DNA of 64,000 bases from Clostridiales bacterium. GTDB lineage: Bacteria > Bacillota > Clostridia > Christensenellales > Aristaeellaceae. The notes below the pieces were generated by a model, which was given only the letters and a program-made list of their open reading frames with translations, did not search any database and was not told the origin of the DNA. The DNA lies in assembly GCA_012729115.1 (NCBI GenBank), contig JAAYDR010000098.1, forward strand, positions 1-64,000. Direction: 5' to 3'. A program made the position numbers and the translations under genes. Positions 52,835 through 62,026 of the stretch are shown in pieces. Positions within the stretch are counted from its first letter, which is position 1. Each line of letters starts with the position of its first letter.

Positions 52835-53781
52835 TCATTCTCCTTCCCATCGCTGTCCAAGCTTTGTTCTTCATCGCTGTGCAAACTGCCTTGGGTTGTT
52901 TCGGCCTGAAGTTCCTGAATTGCCTCCTGTGCAGGCTCAGGCTCCTGAGCGGATACCGGCTCGGTCTCCGTTTCGCTTGGCTGCTCAATATCCTGCTGGA
53001 CTACGGGCTCGCCCTCTTCCGGTTCGATCGGCTCACCAGGCTCTTGGGCTCTTGGCGGTTCCTGGGGAGCCTCCTGACGGAAAAGCCGCTGATGCATGGG
53101 TTCCTTGACGGCTTTGCTTTCGGCGGACGAAGCGGGCTCCGGCTGTGCCATCCACCCAAAGCTGTCCTGGGCGGCATTGTTTTTTGCTGCCACACAAGCA
53201 TCCGCTGCCTGCAAATCCGGAACCATCATCTCCTCATTTTTGGGCGGCTGGTTGGCTGTCTCCACCATCACCCGGACCTCTTTTACATCCACGCCGGAGC
53301 AGGAGGTGATGTAATGTTTGATCTGCTTTTGCAGGGCATTCACCGTCAGGGGAATGTTCACTCCATTGGCCAGGGAGATGCGAAGATCCACCACCACTCC
53401 CTCCCGGTTGCGGTAGAGGCGGGTACGGATGACCTTGAGGTCTTCATGGGGATCCACGCACTTTTTGACCATGTTCTCCATGGCGCTCATGGAGATGCTC
53501 ATGTCCCCGTATTCCGTATGCTGAATGATAAAACCCCGGTCCTTCCGCCTGCGAAAAAGCAGGGAGATGCCATGGAGTCCCAACACTACCAGGATCAGCC
53601 CAATCCCGATGGTAACAATCCGTTGCCAGGGGAGAAAATCTCCCTGAAGAAAGCTCTGGATGGTTTGGTCCACCTGGAAGGGAAAGATCCCGATAGAGAG
53701 GATCAGGAGGCATACGCCCAGAAACAGCAGCACAAGCCCTGCCAGTGCCGCAATCAATCTGTTCGACCACTTGATATTCAT
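52831..53781 (-). CDS. amaP: Alkaline shock response membrane anchor protein AmaP
   Basis: The 316-residue protein has two N-terminal membrane helices (about 10-30 and 55-75) and an Asp23-like alpha/beta domain (about 85-175, with ALQKQIKHYITSCSGVDVKEVRVMV split by loops). The C-terminal half is a long acidic Pro/Glu/Gln-rich tail that is probably disordered. In Staphylococcus, AmaP anchors Asp23 to the membrane. The long tail is beyond the usual AmaP length of about 180-200 residues. AGGAGG lies 10 bp before the ATG. Confidence 0.87.
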   Translation of the reverse strand: MNIKWSNRLIAALAGLVLLFLGVCLLILSIGIFPFQVDQTIQSFLQGDFLPWQRIVTIGIGLILVVLGLHGISLLFRRRKDRGFIIQHTEYGDMSISMSAMENMVKKCVDPHEDLKVIRTRLYRNREGVVVDLRISLANGVNIPLTVNALQKQIKHYITSCSGVDVKEVRVMVETANQPPKNEEMMVPDLQAADACVAAKNNAAQDSFGWMAQPEPASSAESKAVKEPMHQRLFRQEAPQEPPRAQEPGEPIEPEEGEPVVQQDIEQPSETETEPVSAQEPEPAQEAIQELQAETTQGSLHSDEEQSLDSDGKENE

Positions 53782-53817
53782 TGGCTTAACCTCCTGGGAC
53801 AGATCTGTCCTCTGTGG

Positions 53818-53856
53818 GAAAAAGGAAAAGCATTACCCACAGGTAAAATGCTTTCC
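53818..53856 (-). terminator. Stem-loop with T-run between asp23 and amaP
   Basis: On the minus strand GGAAAGCATT pairs with AATGCTTTTCC (one bulge) and is followed by TTTTT. It probably attenuates read-through so that asp23 mRNA exceeds that of the membrane partners. A partial effect is inferred because the following genes have no other obvious promoter. Confidence 0.65.
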
Positions 53857-53884
53857 CTCTACGAGATTCGCAACTGAAAGCCTA

Positions 53885-54493
53885 TCATTCCTGGGATTCT
53901 TCCTGGACCTGCTCCTGGGGCTCGGTTGCATCTTGGGGTTCGGCATCCGGCTCTGTGGGCTGTTCCAGTTCATCCTCCCGGATATCCCAGGTGATTTGCG
54001 GAGGTTGCTCCTGGGCTGCTTTGGCTGCTTTCCCCTTTTTCTCGGGCTTGTGCTTGCCTTCGATGACTACGGGAGTGGAAGCGCTTTGCAATGTGGCCTG
54101 CGTCTCCTTGTTTTCCTTCTCGAAGCTGACCCCCTGCACATGCACATCCACACGGACCACATGCAAGCCGGTCATCGCCTCGATGGCCTTACGCACATTC
54201 TCCTGTACGTTCAGAGCTGCTGTTTGAATGGGAGTGCCGTACTCCACGATGACATACAAATCCACGGACGCCTCTTCGGAACCGATTTCCACACGAACGC
54301 CCTTGGTAATGTTCTTGTTGCGGCCGAAGACCTCGGTAATCCCACCGCTGGTGCACATTCCGGCAATGCCTTCCACCTCGTTGGCGGCTACGCCGGATAT
54401 CACGGCAATCACCTCGTTGGCATAGGTGATGGTTCCGGTGGAATCATCGTTCTGGTCCAGGCTGAGGGGTAAATTATCTTTCTTGGCAGCCAT
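53885..54493 (-). CDS. Asp23/Gls24 family envelope stress protein
   Basis: The 202-residue cytoplasmic protein has the family core TITYANEVIAVISGVAANEV, GITEVFGRNKN and VVRVDVHVQGVSFEK (about 20-135), followed by a charged Pro/Glu/Gln tail of about 65 residues. Asp23 proteins coat the inner membrane through AmaP. AGGAGGTGCG precedes the ATG. First gene of the operon, with its own promoter at 54565-54593. Confidence 0.92.
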   Translation of the reverse strand: MAAKKDNLPLSLDQNDDSTGTITYANEVIAVISGVAANEVEGIAGMCTSGGITEVFGRNKNITKGVRVEIGSEEASVDLYVIVEYGTPIQTAALNVQENVRKAIEAMTGLHVVRVDVHVQGVSFEKENKETQATLQSASTPVVIEGKHKPEKKGKAAKAAQEQPPQITWDIREDELEQPTEPDAEPQDATEPQEQVQEESQE

Positions 54494-54564
54494 GGGCTAC
54501 GCACCTCCTAGGGCTCTGCCTGCTGCCGGGTGGCAGCGGTCAGCAACAAACAACGTCAACTCAT

Positions 54565-54593
54565 AGTATAGCAGATTTTGCACGGTCTGACAA
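54565..54593 (-). promoter_or_regulatory. Promoter of the asp23-amaP-nusB operon
   Basis: On the minus strand TTGTCA (54588-54593) and TATACT (54565-54570) are separated by 17 bp, about 70 bp before the asp23 start. Confidence 0.75.
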
Positions 54594-54601
54594 CGGGCCA
54601 T

Positions 54602-56380
54602 TCATCGCTTTTCGGTCTGTAATACATCAATGTGCAGCTGGTCCAGCTGTTCCTTTTGTACAGGGGCGGGGGTATCCATCATCAGGCAAGCGCCATTTTG
54701 AATCTTGGGGAAGGCCAGCACGTCCCGCAGACTTTCCGCTCCGGTGAGCATCATGACCATCCGGTCGATGCCAAAGGCAAAGCCTCCATGGGGCGGGGTG
54801 CCGTACTGGAATGCCTCCAACAGGAACCCAAACCGGCTCCAGGCTTCCTCCCGGGTAAATCCAAGCAGACGGAGCATCTTTTCCTGAAGCTCGCTCTGGT
54901 GGATACGGATGGAACCGCTTCCCATCTCCACTCCATTGAGCACCAGGTCGTAGGCTTTGGCCCGGACCGCACCGGGATCGGTTTCCATCAGGGCCACGTC
55001 CTCCTGCATCACGTTGGTGAAAGGATGGTGCATGGCATTAAAGCGGTTGCTTTCCTCATCCCACTCCAGGAGCGGGAACTCGGTCACCCACAGGAGATCA
55101 TACCGGTTTGTGTCTATCAGGCCCAGTTCCCTGCCCAGGCGCAGGCGAAGCTGCCCCATGGCGGTAAGGGCTATGTTTCGCTTGTCCGCAATCACAAAGA
55201 TCGCGTCTCCCGCCTGGGCTCCCAGAGCATTCAGTAGCCGCTGCATACTGTCTCCCTGCATGGCCTTGGCAAAGCTGGAGCGCAGCGACCCGTCCTCGGC
55301 CACCACCGCCCAGGCCAAGCCCTTCACATGGTACGTTTTCACAAACTCTCCCAGAGCGTCGATCTCCTTGCGGCTGAACCTGGCCGCGCCCTTGGCGCAC
55401 AGACCGCAGACGGTCTGTCCTCCTTCCAAGGCGCTTTCAAAAACCTGAAAGCCGCAGCCCTTCACCGTTTCACTCACATCGGATATCTCCATGGCAAAGC
55501 GCGTGTCCGGCTTATCGCTGCCATAGCGCGCCATGGCTTCCCGCCAGGTGATACGCGGCAGAGGCTGGGGGATGTCAATATGCATCAGTTCCTTGAACAC
55601 ATGCCGGTAAGCGCCCTCCACCACAGCCTGGATGTCGTCGGGCTCAATGAAGCTCATTTCCATGTCAAACTGAGTGAACTCCGGCTGACGGTCGGCGCGG
55701 CCATCCTCGTCCCGAAAGCAGCGGGCTACCTGATAGTACTTGTCCAGGCCGGAGAGCATCAAAAGCTGCTTGTAGATTTGGGGGCTCTGGGGCAAGGCGT
55801 AGAAACAGCCGGGCTTCACCCGGGCAGGCACCAAATAGTCCCGGGCTCCTTCAGGGGTGGACTTGGTGAGTATGGGGGTCTCCACCTCAACAAAGCCCTG
55901 GCTGTCGATGTATTCCCTCAGCAGGCGCACCACTTGGTGGCGGGTACGCAGCATCTGCTGCATGCTGGGACGACGCAGATCCAGGTAACGGTACTTCAGA
56001 CGCAAGGCCTCCTGTTCCCTGGTTTCTTCCTCAATATAGATGGGAGGCGTTTTGCTGGTGTTTAGGATGGTAGCCTCCTCCACAATCACTTCGATCTCGC
56101 CGGTTTTCAGCTTGGCATTCACCGCCTCGGGGACACGCTTGGCCACCTTGCCGTGAACCTCCAGCACATACTCCCCATGTAGACTCTCCGCCAACGCAAA
56201 AAGATCCGGGGAGAGCGTATTGCCGTCAAAAACCACCTGCACAATACCCGTATGATCTCTCAGCCATACAAAGATCAGCCCTCCCAGATTCCGGGAGCGC
56301 TGCACCCAGCCCTTGAGCACCACCGATTGTCCGGCTTCCTGGATCGTCACCTGTCCACACATATGGGTCCGGTTGTTCAT
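54602..56380 (-). CDS. aspS: Aspartyl-tRNA synthetase
   Basis: The 592-residue class II enzyme charges tRNA-Asp. It has an N-terminal OB-fold anticodon-binding domain (about 1-105), a catalytic core with EGARDYLVPAR and RCFRDEDGRADRQPEFTQ (motif 2), an inserted GAD domain (about 290-400) and motif 3 in FAFGIDRMVMMLTG. This is the bacterial type. It follows hisS by 18 bp, the common hisS-aspS pair. GGGGAGGAG precedes the ATG. Confidence 0.97.
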   Translation of the reverse strand: MNNRTHMCGQVTIQEAGQSVVLKGWVQRSRNLGGLIFVWLRDHTGIVQVVFDGNTLSPDLFALAESLHGEYVLEVHGKVAKRVPEAVNAKLKTGEIEVIVEEATILNTSKTPPIYIEEETREQEALRLKYRYLDLRRPSMQQMLRTRHQVVRLLREYIDSQGFVEVETPILTKSTPEGARDYLVPARVKPGCFYALPQSPQIYKQLLMLSGLDKYYQVARCFRDEDGRADRQPEFTQFDMEMSFIEPDDIQAVVEGAYRHVFKELMHIDIPQPLPRITWREAMARYGSDKPDTRFAMEISDVSETVKGCGFQVFESALEGGQTVCGLCAKGAARFSRKEIDALGEFVKTYHVKGLAWAVVAEDGSLRSSFAKAMQGDSMQRLLNALGAQAGDAIFVIADKRNIALTAMGQLRLRLGRELGLIDTNRYDLLWVTEFPLLEWDEESNRFNAMHHPFTNVMQEDVALMETDPGAVRAKAYDLVLNGVEMGSGSIRIHQSELQEKMLRLLGFTREEAWSRFGFLLEAFQYGTPPHGGFAFGIDRMVMMLTGAESLRDVLAFPKIQNGACLMMDTPAPVQKEQLDQLHIDVLQTEKR

Positions 56381-56398
56381 ATCCTGCTCCTCCCCGCC

Positions 56399-57688
56399 TT
56401 ATGGGCGGATGCGTTTTTTAATTGCCTCGGGGGCATCGGAAAGGGACACTTCCCATTCTTCCCTGGTGCTCATATCCCTGAGCTTCACGGCGCCTCTTAA
56501 GGCTTCCTCGTCTCCCAGGATGGCCATGTTGCGGGCACCCAGCTTGTCGGCATATTTAAACTGCGCCTTCAGGCTTCTGAGCTGATGATCCATGTCTGCC
56601 CGGAGCCCGACCTTGCGGAAGGAGTCTACCAGGGTGAAGGCATGGGCGGCAAGGCCTTTGTGAAGGCATGCCACAAAGACCTCCGGGGACTCCTCCTCCA
56701 CAGTCAAAAGGCATTCCCCTTCCTCCAACTGTTCCAATAGCAGGAGAACCCTTTCGATACCCATGCCAAAACCAACCGCGGGGATAGCCGGACCGCCCAA
56801 CTCCTCCACCAGGCCGTCGTAGCGTCCTCCGCCGCAAACGGTGAGAACCCCCGTGCGTGTTTCCGTGGTGACCTCAAAGACCGTCTTGGTGTAATAGTCC
56901 AGACCCCGGACGATGCGGGGGTCGATGGAATAGGCCAGACCGGCCACGGACAAATATTCCTTTAACTGATCAAAATGCTCCCGGCACTCGTCACAGAGGC
57001 AATCCAACATTACCGGCGCGTCGTGAAGCTCCCTCTGGCAGGACTCCTCCTTGCAGTCCAGTACCCGCATGGGGTTGGACTGGACCCGGTCGATGCAAGC
57101 GTTACAAAGCCTGTCCTTCTTGCCCTCCAGATATTGCCGGAACTTCTGTTGATAGGTGGGACGGCACTTGGGGCAACCGATGGAATTGATCCGGGCTGTC
57201 AGGTTCTTGAGCCCAAAACCTGCCAGAAGTTCCAGTACGATTTGGATCAGTTCCGCGTCCACCGAGGGCTGGGACGCGCCAAAGCACTCCATTCCAAACT
57301 GATGGTGCTCCCGCAGACGGCCGGACTGGGGCGCTTCATAACGAAAATGGGGCGCGTTTACATAGTACATTTTCAGTGGCAGGGCCTGGGCATACAGCCC
57401 GCTTTCAAGCAGAGCCCGGACGGTGCCCGCCGTGCTTTCCGGCTTGAGGGTAACACTTCGCTCCCCCTTGTCCAGAAAGGTATACATCTCCTTGCGCACC
57501 ACATCGCTGCTCTCCCCGGCGGAGCGAGCGAAAAGCTCCGTATATTCCAGCACCGGGGTCCTGATCTCCCTGTATCCCGCCAGCAGCGCCGCCCGGCGCA
57601 TGGCTGCCTCCACGGCCCGCCACCGGGCGCTTTCCGCCGGAAGCACGTCCTTCATTCCCTTGGGCACCTTGATCTGCATGGGGCTCAC
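56399..57688 (-). CDS. hisS: Histidyl-tRNA synthetase
   Basis: The class II enzyme of about 429 residues charges tRNA-His. It has VPKGMKDVLP at the N-terminus, motif 2 region TLKPESTAGTVRA, the histidine loop RGLDYYTKTVFEV, GGGRYDGLVEELGG and motif 3 GFGMGIERVLLLLE, with an anticodon-binding alpha/beta domain at the end. A Cys-rich insert (CPKCRP, CNAC, CDEC) near 180-250 suggests a bound zinc. The start is not certain: GTG 57688 has AGAGG at 9 bp, ATG 57679 is too far from it and TTG 57697 too close. Confidence 0.95.
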   Translation of the reverse strand: MSPMQIKVPKGMKDVLPAESARWRAVEAAMRRAALLAGYREIRTPVLEYTELFARSAGESSDVVRKEMYTFLDKGERSVTLKPESTAGTVRALLESGLYAQALPLKMYYVNAPHFRYEAPQSGRLREHHQFGMECFGASQPSVDAELIQIVLELLAGFGLKNLTARINSIGCPKCRPTYQQKFRQYLEGKKDRLCNACIDRVQSNPMRVLDCKEESCQRELHDAPVMLDCLCDECREHFDQLKEYLSVAGLAYSIDPRIVRGLDYYTKTVFEVTTETRTGVLTVCGGGRYDGLVEELGGPAIPAVGFGMGIERVLLLLEQLEEGECLLTVEEESPEVFVACLHKGLAAHAFTLVDSFRKVGLRADMDHQLRSLKAQFKYADKLGARNMAILGDEEALRGAVKLRDMSTREEWEVSLSDAPEAIKKRIRP

Positions 57689-57733
57689 TTGGCACAACCT
57701 CTTTCAAAGCCATAGGTATCAAGATATGAAGGG

Positions 57734-57763
57734 ATTATACATGGAGGGAAAACCCATTGTCAA
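57734..57763 (-). promoter_or_regulatory. Promoter of hisS-aspS
   Basis: On the minus strand TTGACA (57758-57763) and TATAAT (57734-57739) are spaced by 18 bp, about 45 bp upstream of the hisS start. The leader is too short for a T-box. Confidence 0.75.
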
Positions 57764-57832
57764 GGAAGAGCCCGGCGGGTGCAGGTTCCTCCGGCCTGCC
57801 TCCGTTCTCCCCTCGAGTCTTCCTCACCATGT

Positions 57833-60745
57833 TTACTTCAGCAGCGTTCCCTTCATGCGCTCATATTCCTCCCAGGATATCAGCACCTCCCGGGGCTTAC
57901 TGCCCGTTGACTTGCTGACAATCCCGCGAACCGCCATGTCATCGATCAAGCGGCCTGCCCGGGCATAACCGATCTTCATACGCCTCTGCAACATGCTGAT
58001 ACTGGCCTGTCCGTCGGATATCACCATCTCAATGGCTTCCTGGAGCCTGTCGTCAACGCCGCCGTCGCCCATGTCATCCAGTCCCGAAATGGGATTTTCC
58101 GCCGCTTCGATGGATTCAAGGATGTTGGGATCAAACTCCACATGGGCATGGGTTTTGATATACTCCACCACCCGCTCGATCTCTCCGTCGCTTAAGAAGC
58201 AACCCTGCACCCGGGTGGGTGTGCTCTCGCCTGTGGGGAAGTAGAACATGTCGCCGCGCCCCAGCAGCTTTTCCGCGCCATTGGCGTCCAGGATGGTGCG
58301 GCTGTCGATGCTGGAGGATACGGCAAAGGCGATGCGGGAAGGAATATTGGCCTTGATCAGGCCGGTAATCACATCCACAGTGGGCCGTTGGGTAGCTACC
58401 ACCATGTGCATGCCCGCCGCCCGGGCCAGCTGTGCGATACGGATGATGCTCTCCTCCACTTCCTTCTTGCAGTTGAGCATCAGATCCGCCAGCTCGTCGA
58501 TGATGATGACGATGCGGGGCAGCTTCTCCTCGTCCGGGCCCAGCTTGGCATTATAGGCACTCAGCTCCCGTACGTTTTTGCTCTGCATCTTGTGGTAGCG
58601 GTCCAGCATCTCCGCCACAGCCCAGGCCAGCGCGCCTGCCGCTTTATGGGGATCGCTGATCACCGGAATGAGCAGGTGGGGAACCACGTTGTAGCTTTGC
58701 AGTTCCACCACCTTGGGATCAATCATGATCATCCGCACTTCCTGGGGGGAGGCCCGGAAAAGAAGGCTGTTGATAATGGTGTTAATGCATACGGATTTAC
58801 CGCTGCCGGTTTGGCCTGCAATGAGCAAATGGGGCATTTTCGCCAGATCGCACAAAATCGGCCTTCCGGCGATATCCCTTCCCAATGCCACGGTGAGGGG
58901 AGACTTGGCTGCGCTCATCTCCGGGCTCATGAGCACCTCGGACAAGGAAACACTGACGATCTCCTTGTTGGGGATCTCGACCCCAAAGAGGTTGGTTCCC
59001 GGAATGGGGACTTCGATGCGCACTCCCCCGTTGGCCGCCAGTTCCAGGGCAATGTTGTCAGCGATGCTGGTGATCCGCTTCACATTAATACCACTGGAAA
59101 CCAAGCCCAGCTCAAAGCGGGTTACAGCCGGGCCATGGGTTACCCGCTGAACCCTCGCTTCAATCCCGAAACTCTCCAGGGTGCTTTCCAAACGAGCCGC
59201 GTTTTCCGTATCCTGGGCGCGGGTATCCACCTGCCGGCGCTGGCTCTGGTTTAGAAGTTCAACAGGAGGAAAGGCGTAGGGCGACGCAGCCTTCTTCTGT
59301 GCCGCGGCTTGCTGGGTTGCTTTTGTATCGGGCAGCTGGAGGTCAGGTTCATCCAATCGACGGCCGCTCATGGTGGGTTGTTGAATCGCCCCTTGTCCGG
59401 TAGACCCGACAGGCCGCCGATAGGCCGCTTGTTTATCCACAACTGGGCTGGGCATCTGAGGCGCAGGGGAAGAGGACTCAAAAGTCCCGCCCTCGTCCTG
59501 ACTGTCCGCAGCCACAGGCGCGAGACCGGGAGAAAACGACTGCTCCAACTCGGCCTTGCGCCGCAGGATTTCTTCCATTCTCCGGGTTACCTTTTGCGAG
59601 GCCCGGTCCTTTCCGGTCTTTCCCCCGACTCCAGCCTGTTCCCCCACCTCGCTGGGGGTAAAGACCATCTCCGCTTGCACCACAGACCGGCCAACCGAAC
59701 CGGAAGCCGCTTTCGCTTTCGTCTTTTCCGGGCTTTTTTTCCAGGGAGGGGTCTCGTTGCTGGGAGTTACCACAATTTCATCGTATAGAGCAGCCTGGCC
59801 AGGATTTCCCATCCTGACAGCGGGTTGACCAAAATCGGGAACGGTCTCTGAGAATCCGTTCTGGACCATGCCCTGCATCGCCTGGTAGGGAACAGGCATC
59901 ATGCCCACCGGCATAACAGGCCCTTGGGTGGGAAAGGCCATTCCTCCCTGGCCCCATGCGGGAGCCTGCGCTTCCATCTGGACCGCATCCTGCTGCTTTC
60001 CCTTTTTTCCCTTGCGCAGATAGGATGGCTGGGCAAGACCAGCAGCCCCTGCGATCTGCATGGCCTGCTGCCGGCTTGCCTCCTGTTCTTGTAACAGGCG
60101 CTGCTGCTGCCTGGCAAGAAATCTTTCATCGGTTCTTCTTTTAAACTCGCGTCCGATCTGGATCAGATCAAAGCGGGAGAACAGCATCACGCAGCCGATA
60201 CAAAGCAGCACCAGCACCACCATGCTGCCCGTGGTTCCCACATAGGTCCACAGAACCCAGCCCAGGAGCATGCCCAGAGCTCCGCCAAAGGTGTTGTATT
60301 TATCGCAAAGCTGATAGGAACCCTCCAACATGCTCAGAAAGCTTTCCGGCTCCGGAGAAAGCCGATTGCGGTTGTACTGACCCACGTGTGCCATGAAGCT
60401 GTCCGCGCCTACGGAACTGAGCAGGTTGAAGATGGCCAGAATGGACAGATACAGGATGAACATCAGGATAATTCCCCGCAGAGGCATGCTCTGGCGGGCC
60501 GAAAAGCACAGGAGTACCCCACCCCAAATGAGAAACACCGGGATTCCCAGGCACAATACACCGCCCAGGCCCCTCATCACAGCCCGCACCATCTCAAAGG
60601 CGGATCCACGCAGCCCAGCCATCATGGACAACAAACCCAAAAGCCCTAAGGCAATCAGCACGATACCTGTCACGCTGCGGAGCATCAGGGATTCAGACGA
60701 ATATTCTCGCGCAACTTTTTTTTTACCGCGCCCCTTGTGTTGCAT
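57833..60745 (-). CDS. DNA translocase FtsK/SpoIIIE
   Basis: The 970-residue protein pumps DNA through the division or sporulation septum. It has four to five N-terminal membrane helices (about 25-190) and a long low-complexity linker rich in Gln, Pro and Ala (about 210-490). The RecA-type motor has Walker A AGQTGSGKSV and Walker B IVIIIDELADLM, and the C-terminal winged-helix gamma domain (about 900-960, ISMLQRRMKIGYARAGRLID) reads orienting sequences. The family cannot be split into FtsK versus SpoIIIE by sequence alone; in a sporulating organism it may serve both. GGAGG precedes ATG 60745. Confidence 0.94.
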   Translation of the reverse strand: MQHKGRGKKKVAREYSSESLMLRSVTGIVLIALGLLGLLSMMAGLRGSAFEMVRAVMRGLGGVLCLGIPVFLIWGGVLLCFSARQSMPLRGIILMFILYLSILAIFNLLSSVGADSFMAHVGQYNRNRLSPEPESFLSMLEGSYQLCDKYNTFGGALGMLLGWVLWTYVGTTGSMVVLVLLCIGCVMLFSRFDLIQIGREFKRRTDERFLARQQQRLLQEQEASRQQAMQIAGAAGLAQPSYLRKGKKGKQQDAVQMEAQAPAWGQGGMAFPTQGPVMPVGMMPVPYQAMQGMVQNGFSETVPDFGQPAVRMGNPGQAALYDEIVVTPSNETPPWKKSPEKTKAKAASGSVGRSVVQAEMVFTPSEVGEQAGVGGKTGKDRASQKVTRRMEEILRRKAELEQSFSPGLAPVAADSQDEGGTFESSSPAPQMPSPVVDKQAAYRRPVGSTGQGAIQQPTMSGRRLDEPDLQLPDTKATQQAAAQKKAASPYAFPPVELLNQSQRRQVDTRAQDTENAARLESTLESFGIEARVQRVTHGPAVTRFELGLVSSGINVKRITSIADNIALELAANGGVRIEVPIPGTNLFGVEIPNKEIVSVSLSEVLMSPEMSAAKSPLTVALGRDIAGRPILCDLAKMPHLLIAGQTGSGKSVCINTIINSLLFRASPQEVRMIMIDPKVVELQSYNVVPHLLIPVISDPHKAAGALAWAVAEMLDRYHKMQSKNVRELSAYNAKLGPDEEKLPRIVIIIDELADLMLNCKKEVEESIIRIAQLARAAGMHMVVATQRPTVDVITGLIKANIPSRIAFAVSSSIDSRTILDANGAEKLLGRGDMFYFPTGESTPTRVQGCFLSDGEIERVVEYIKTHAHVEFDPNILESIEAAENPISGLDDMGDGGVDDRLQEAIEMVISDGQASISMLQRRMKIGYARAGRLIDDMAVRGIVSKSTGSKPREVLISWEEYERMKGTLLK

Positions 60746-60774
60746 TCTAAGCCTCCATGATGATTTCGTGTTGC

Positions 60775-61938
60775 CTACTTCATCAAGCGGATGGAATGGA
60801 GAATCCCCGCCTCATCCGCGTGCAGCCGAAGCTGGTACTCACCAAAGGTATAAAAATCGCTCTCTCCCGAGGGGATGCCATAATCATAAGCCAGGCTCTC
60901 GTTAAAGGTTGCCGTTTGCTCCGGTTCTCCCAGAATCTCGCGCCAGCGTTCCCGGGCGGTAATTCCCGGCTGAATACCAAACAGGCTCAACCGGGTACTT
61001 TGCAGCCCCTCCACCACCGAATGCTCATATCCGCCGGTCAGGGCATCAGACAATACAAGCACTTGACGAAAAATGGGGGCCTCCATCTGGTAATACTTCC
61101 CCGCAGGATACTGATCGGGCTCCCGGAGCAGCCGGTACCTGGCCACCACATCAGGTAAGGTGTCTCCAATTTTTACGGGTACATGGAGTAAACGTCCGCT
61201 CGCTACCGTCTCCCGGACAGCCTCCTTGATCTGGGCATCAGACATCTGCTTGGGCTTCACATCCAACCGACCCAATACGCCATCCCAGTTCAGCCAGTCC
61301 GCCAACTCCTCATAGTAAAACTGCCCCGCACCCGCATAACCGCTGACCAGGGAAAGCTGGGAGTAAGGATAGTAAAAGGTGATTCCATCCTCGTCCAGTG
61401 CAAAATTTTCAACAGGGAGGGGCATGAACTCGCTGTTGTTCAGATAGCCTGACAGTTCCTCCGTCAGTGTCATCTCCAGGATTTCCTCCATCTTTGCGGC
61501 AGCATCCTCCAACTGTGTGAACAACTCCGCTGCCTTAATGGGCTTTCCGGTCTGCAAATCATAGGTGAGCGCTGTAAAAGCTTGTCCCTCCCGGCCATTG
61601 GGCATTTGGCCCTTGGCTGAAAATGTAATGCTCAGTACATCGCTGTGTAAAAAGGCCTGGTAATCCACCACCAGGCTCAAGCCGTTTCCCCCCAGGGTAC
61701 TGAGGGACACCAGATGCTTGGCGATGTCCCCGCGAAGGATGATATCGTCGTTAACGGCCTGCTGAGCGATTTCGTCCGCCAGACCTTCAAGTTGGGGATA
61801 GGCCACCAGGTTTTCCCCGATGGCCGTGCGTACGTCTTTCAGCGTTGGAGAATCCGCCCGGGCCAGCGAAAAGCAGCCCAAGACCAGCATGCATCCGACA
61901 CAAAGAACCGGCAGAATTCTCCTCATGGTACCCGTCAT
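60775..61938 (-). CDS. Secreted protein of unknown function
   Basis: The product of about 387 residues has a signal peptide (ILPVLCVGCMLVLGCFSLARA). The body includes an RsiV/DUF3298-like region (about 100-230, with LVVDYQAFLHSDVLSITF, FTALTYDLQTGKPI and ITFYYPYSQLS) and a C-terminal part with GIQPGITARERWREILGEPE, a pattern seen in small lipoproteins that respond to the envelope. The domain suggestion is tentative. ATG 61938 follows GGGAAGAGG; the frame extends upstream into the promoter and dpaB. A sigma-A-like promoter lies at 61972-62000. Confidence 0.75.
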   Translation of the reverse strand: MTGTMRRILPVLCVGCMLVLGCFSLARADSPTLKDVRTAIGENLVAYPQLEGLADEIAQQAVNDDIILRGDIAKHLVSLSTLGGNGLSLVVDYQAFLHSDVLSITFSAKGQMPNGREGQAFTALTYDLQTGKPIKAAELFTQLEDAAAKMEEILEMTLTEELSGYLNNSEFMPLPVENFALDEDGITFYYPYSQLSLVSGYAGAGQFYYEELADWLNWDGVLGRLDVKPKQMSDAQIKEAVRETVASGRLLHVPVKIGDTLPDVVARYRLLREPDQYPAGKYYQMEAPIFRQVLVLSDALTGGYEHSVVEGLQSTRLSLFGIQPGITARERWREILGEPEQTATFNESLAYDYGIPSGESDFYTFGEYQLRLHADEAGILHSIRLMK

Positions 61939-61971
61939 GGCCCTCTTCCCTTCCCTGTAACAGTACCTTTC

Positions 61972-62000
61972 ATTATACAGCGAAAGAGGAAGTGTTGCAA
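61972..62000 (-). promoter_or_regulatory. Promoter of the secreted-protein gene downstream of dpaB
   Basis: On the minus strand TTGCAA (61995-62000) and TATAAT (61972-61977) are spaced by 17 bp, 34 bp before ATG 61938. It lies just after the dpaB stop. Confidence 0.7.
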
Positions 62001-62026
62001 GTTTGTTACACAGTTCGCCAAAGTTT

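Noticed and set aside
54494-54545. Hairpin GCTGCC/GGCAGC upstream of asp23 as a terminator
   Set aside because: The 6-bp stem has no T-run on either strand and lies in the asp23 leader.
57689-57832. T-box leader upstream of hisS-aspS
   Set aside because: The space between promoter and start is only about 45 bp, too short for a T-box.
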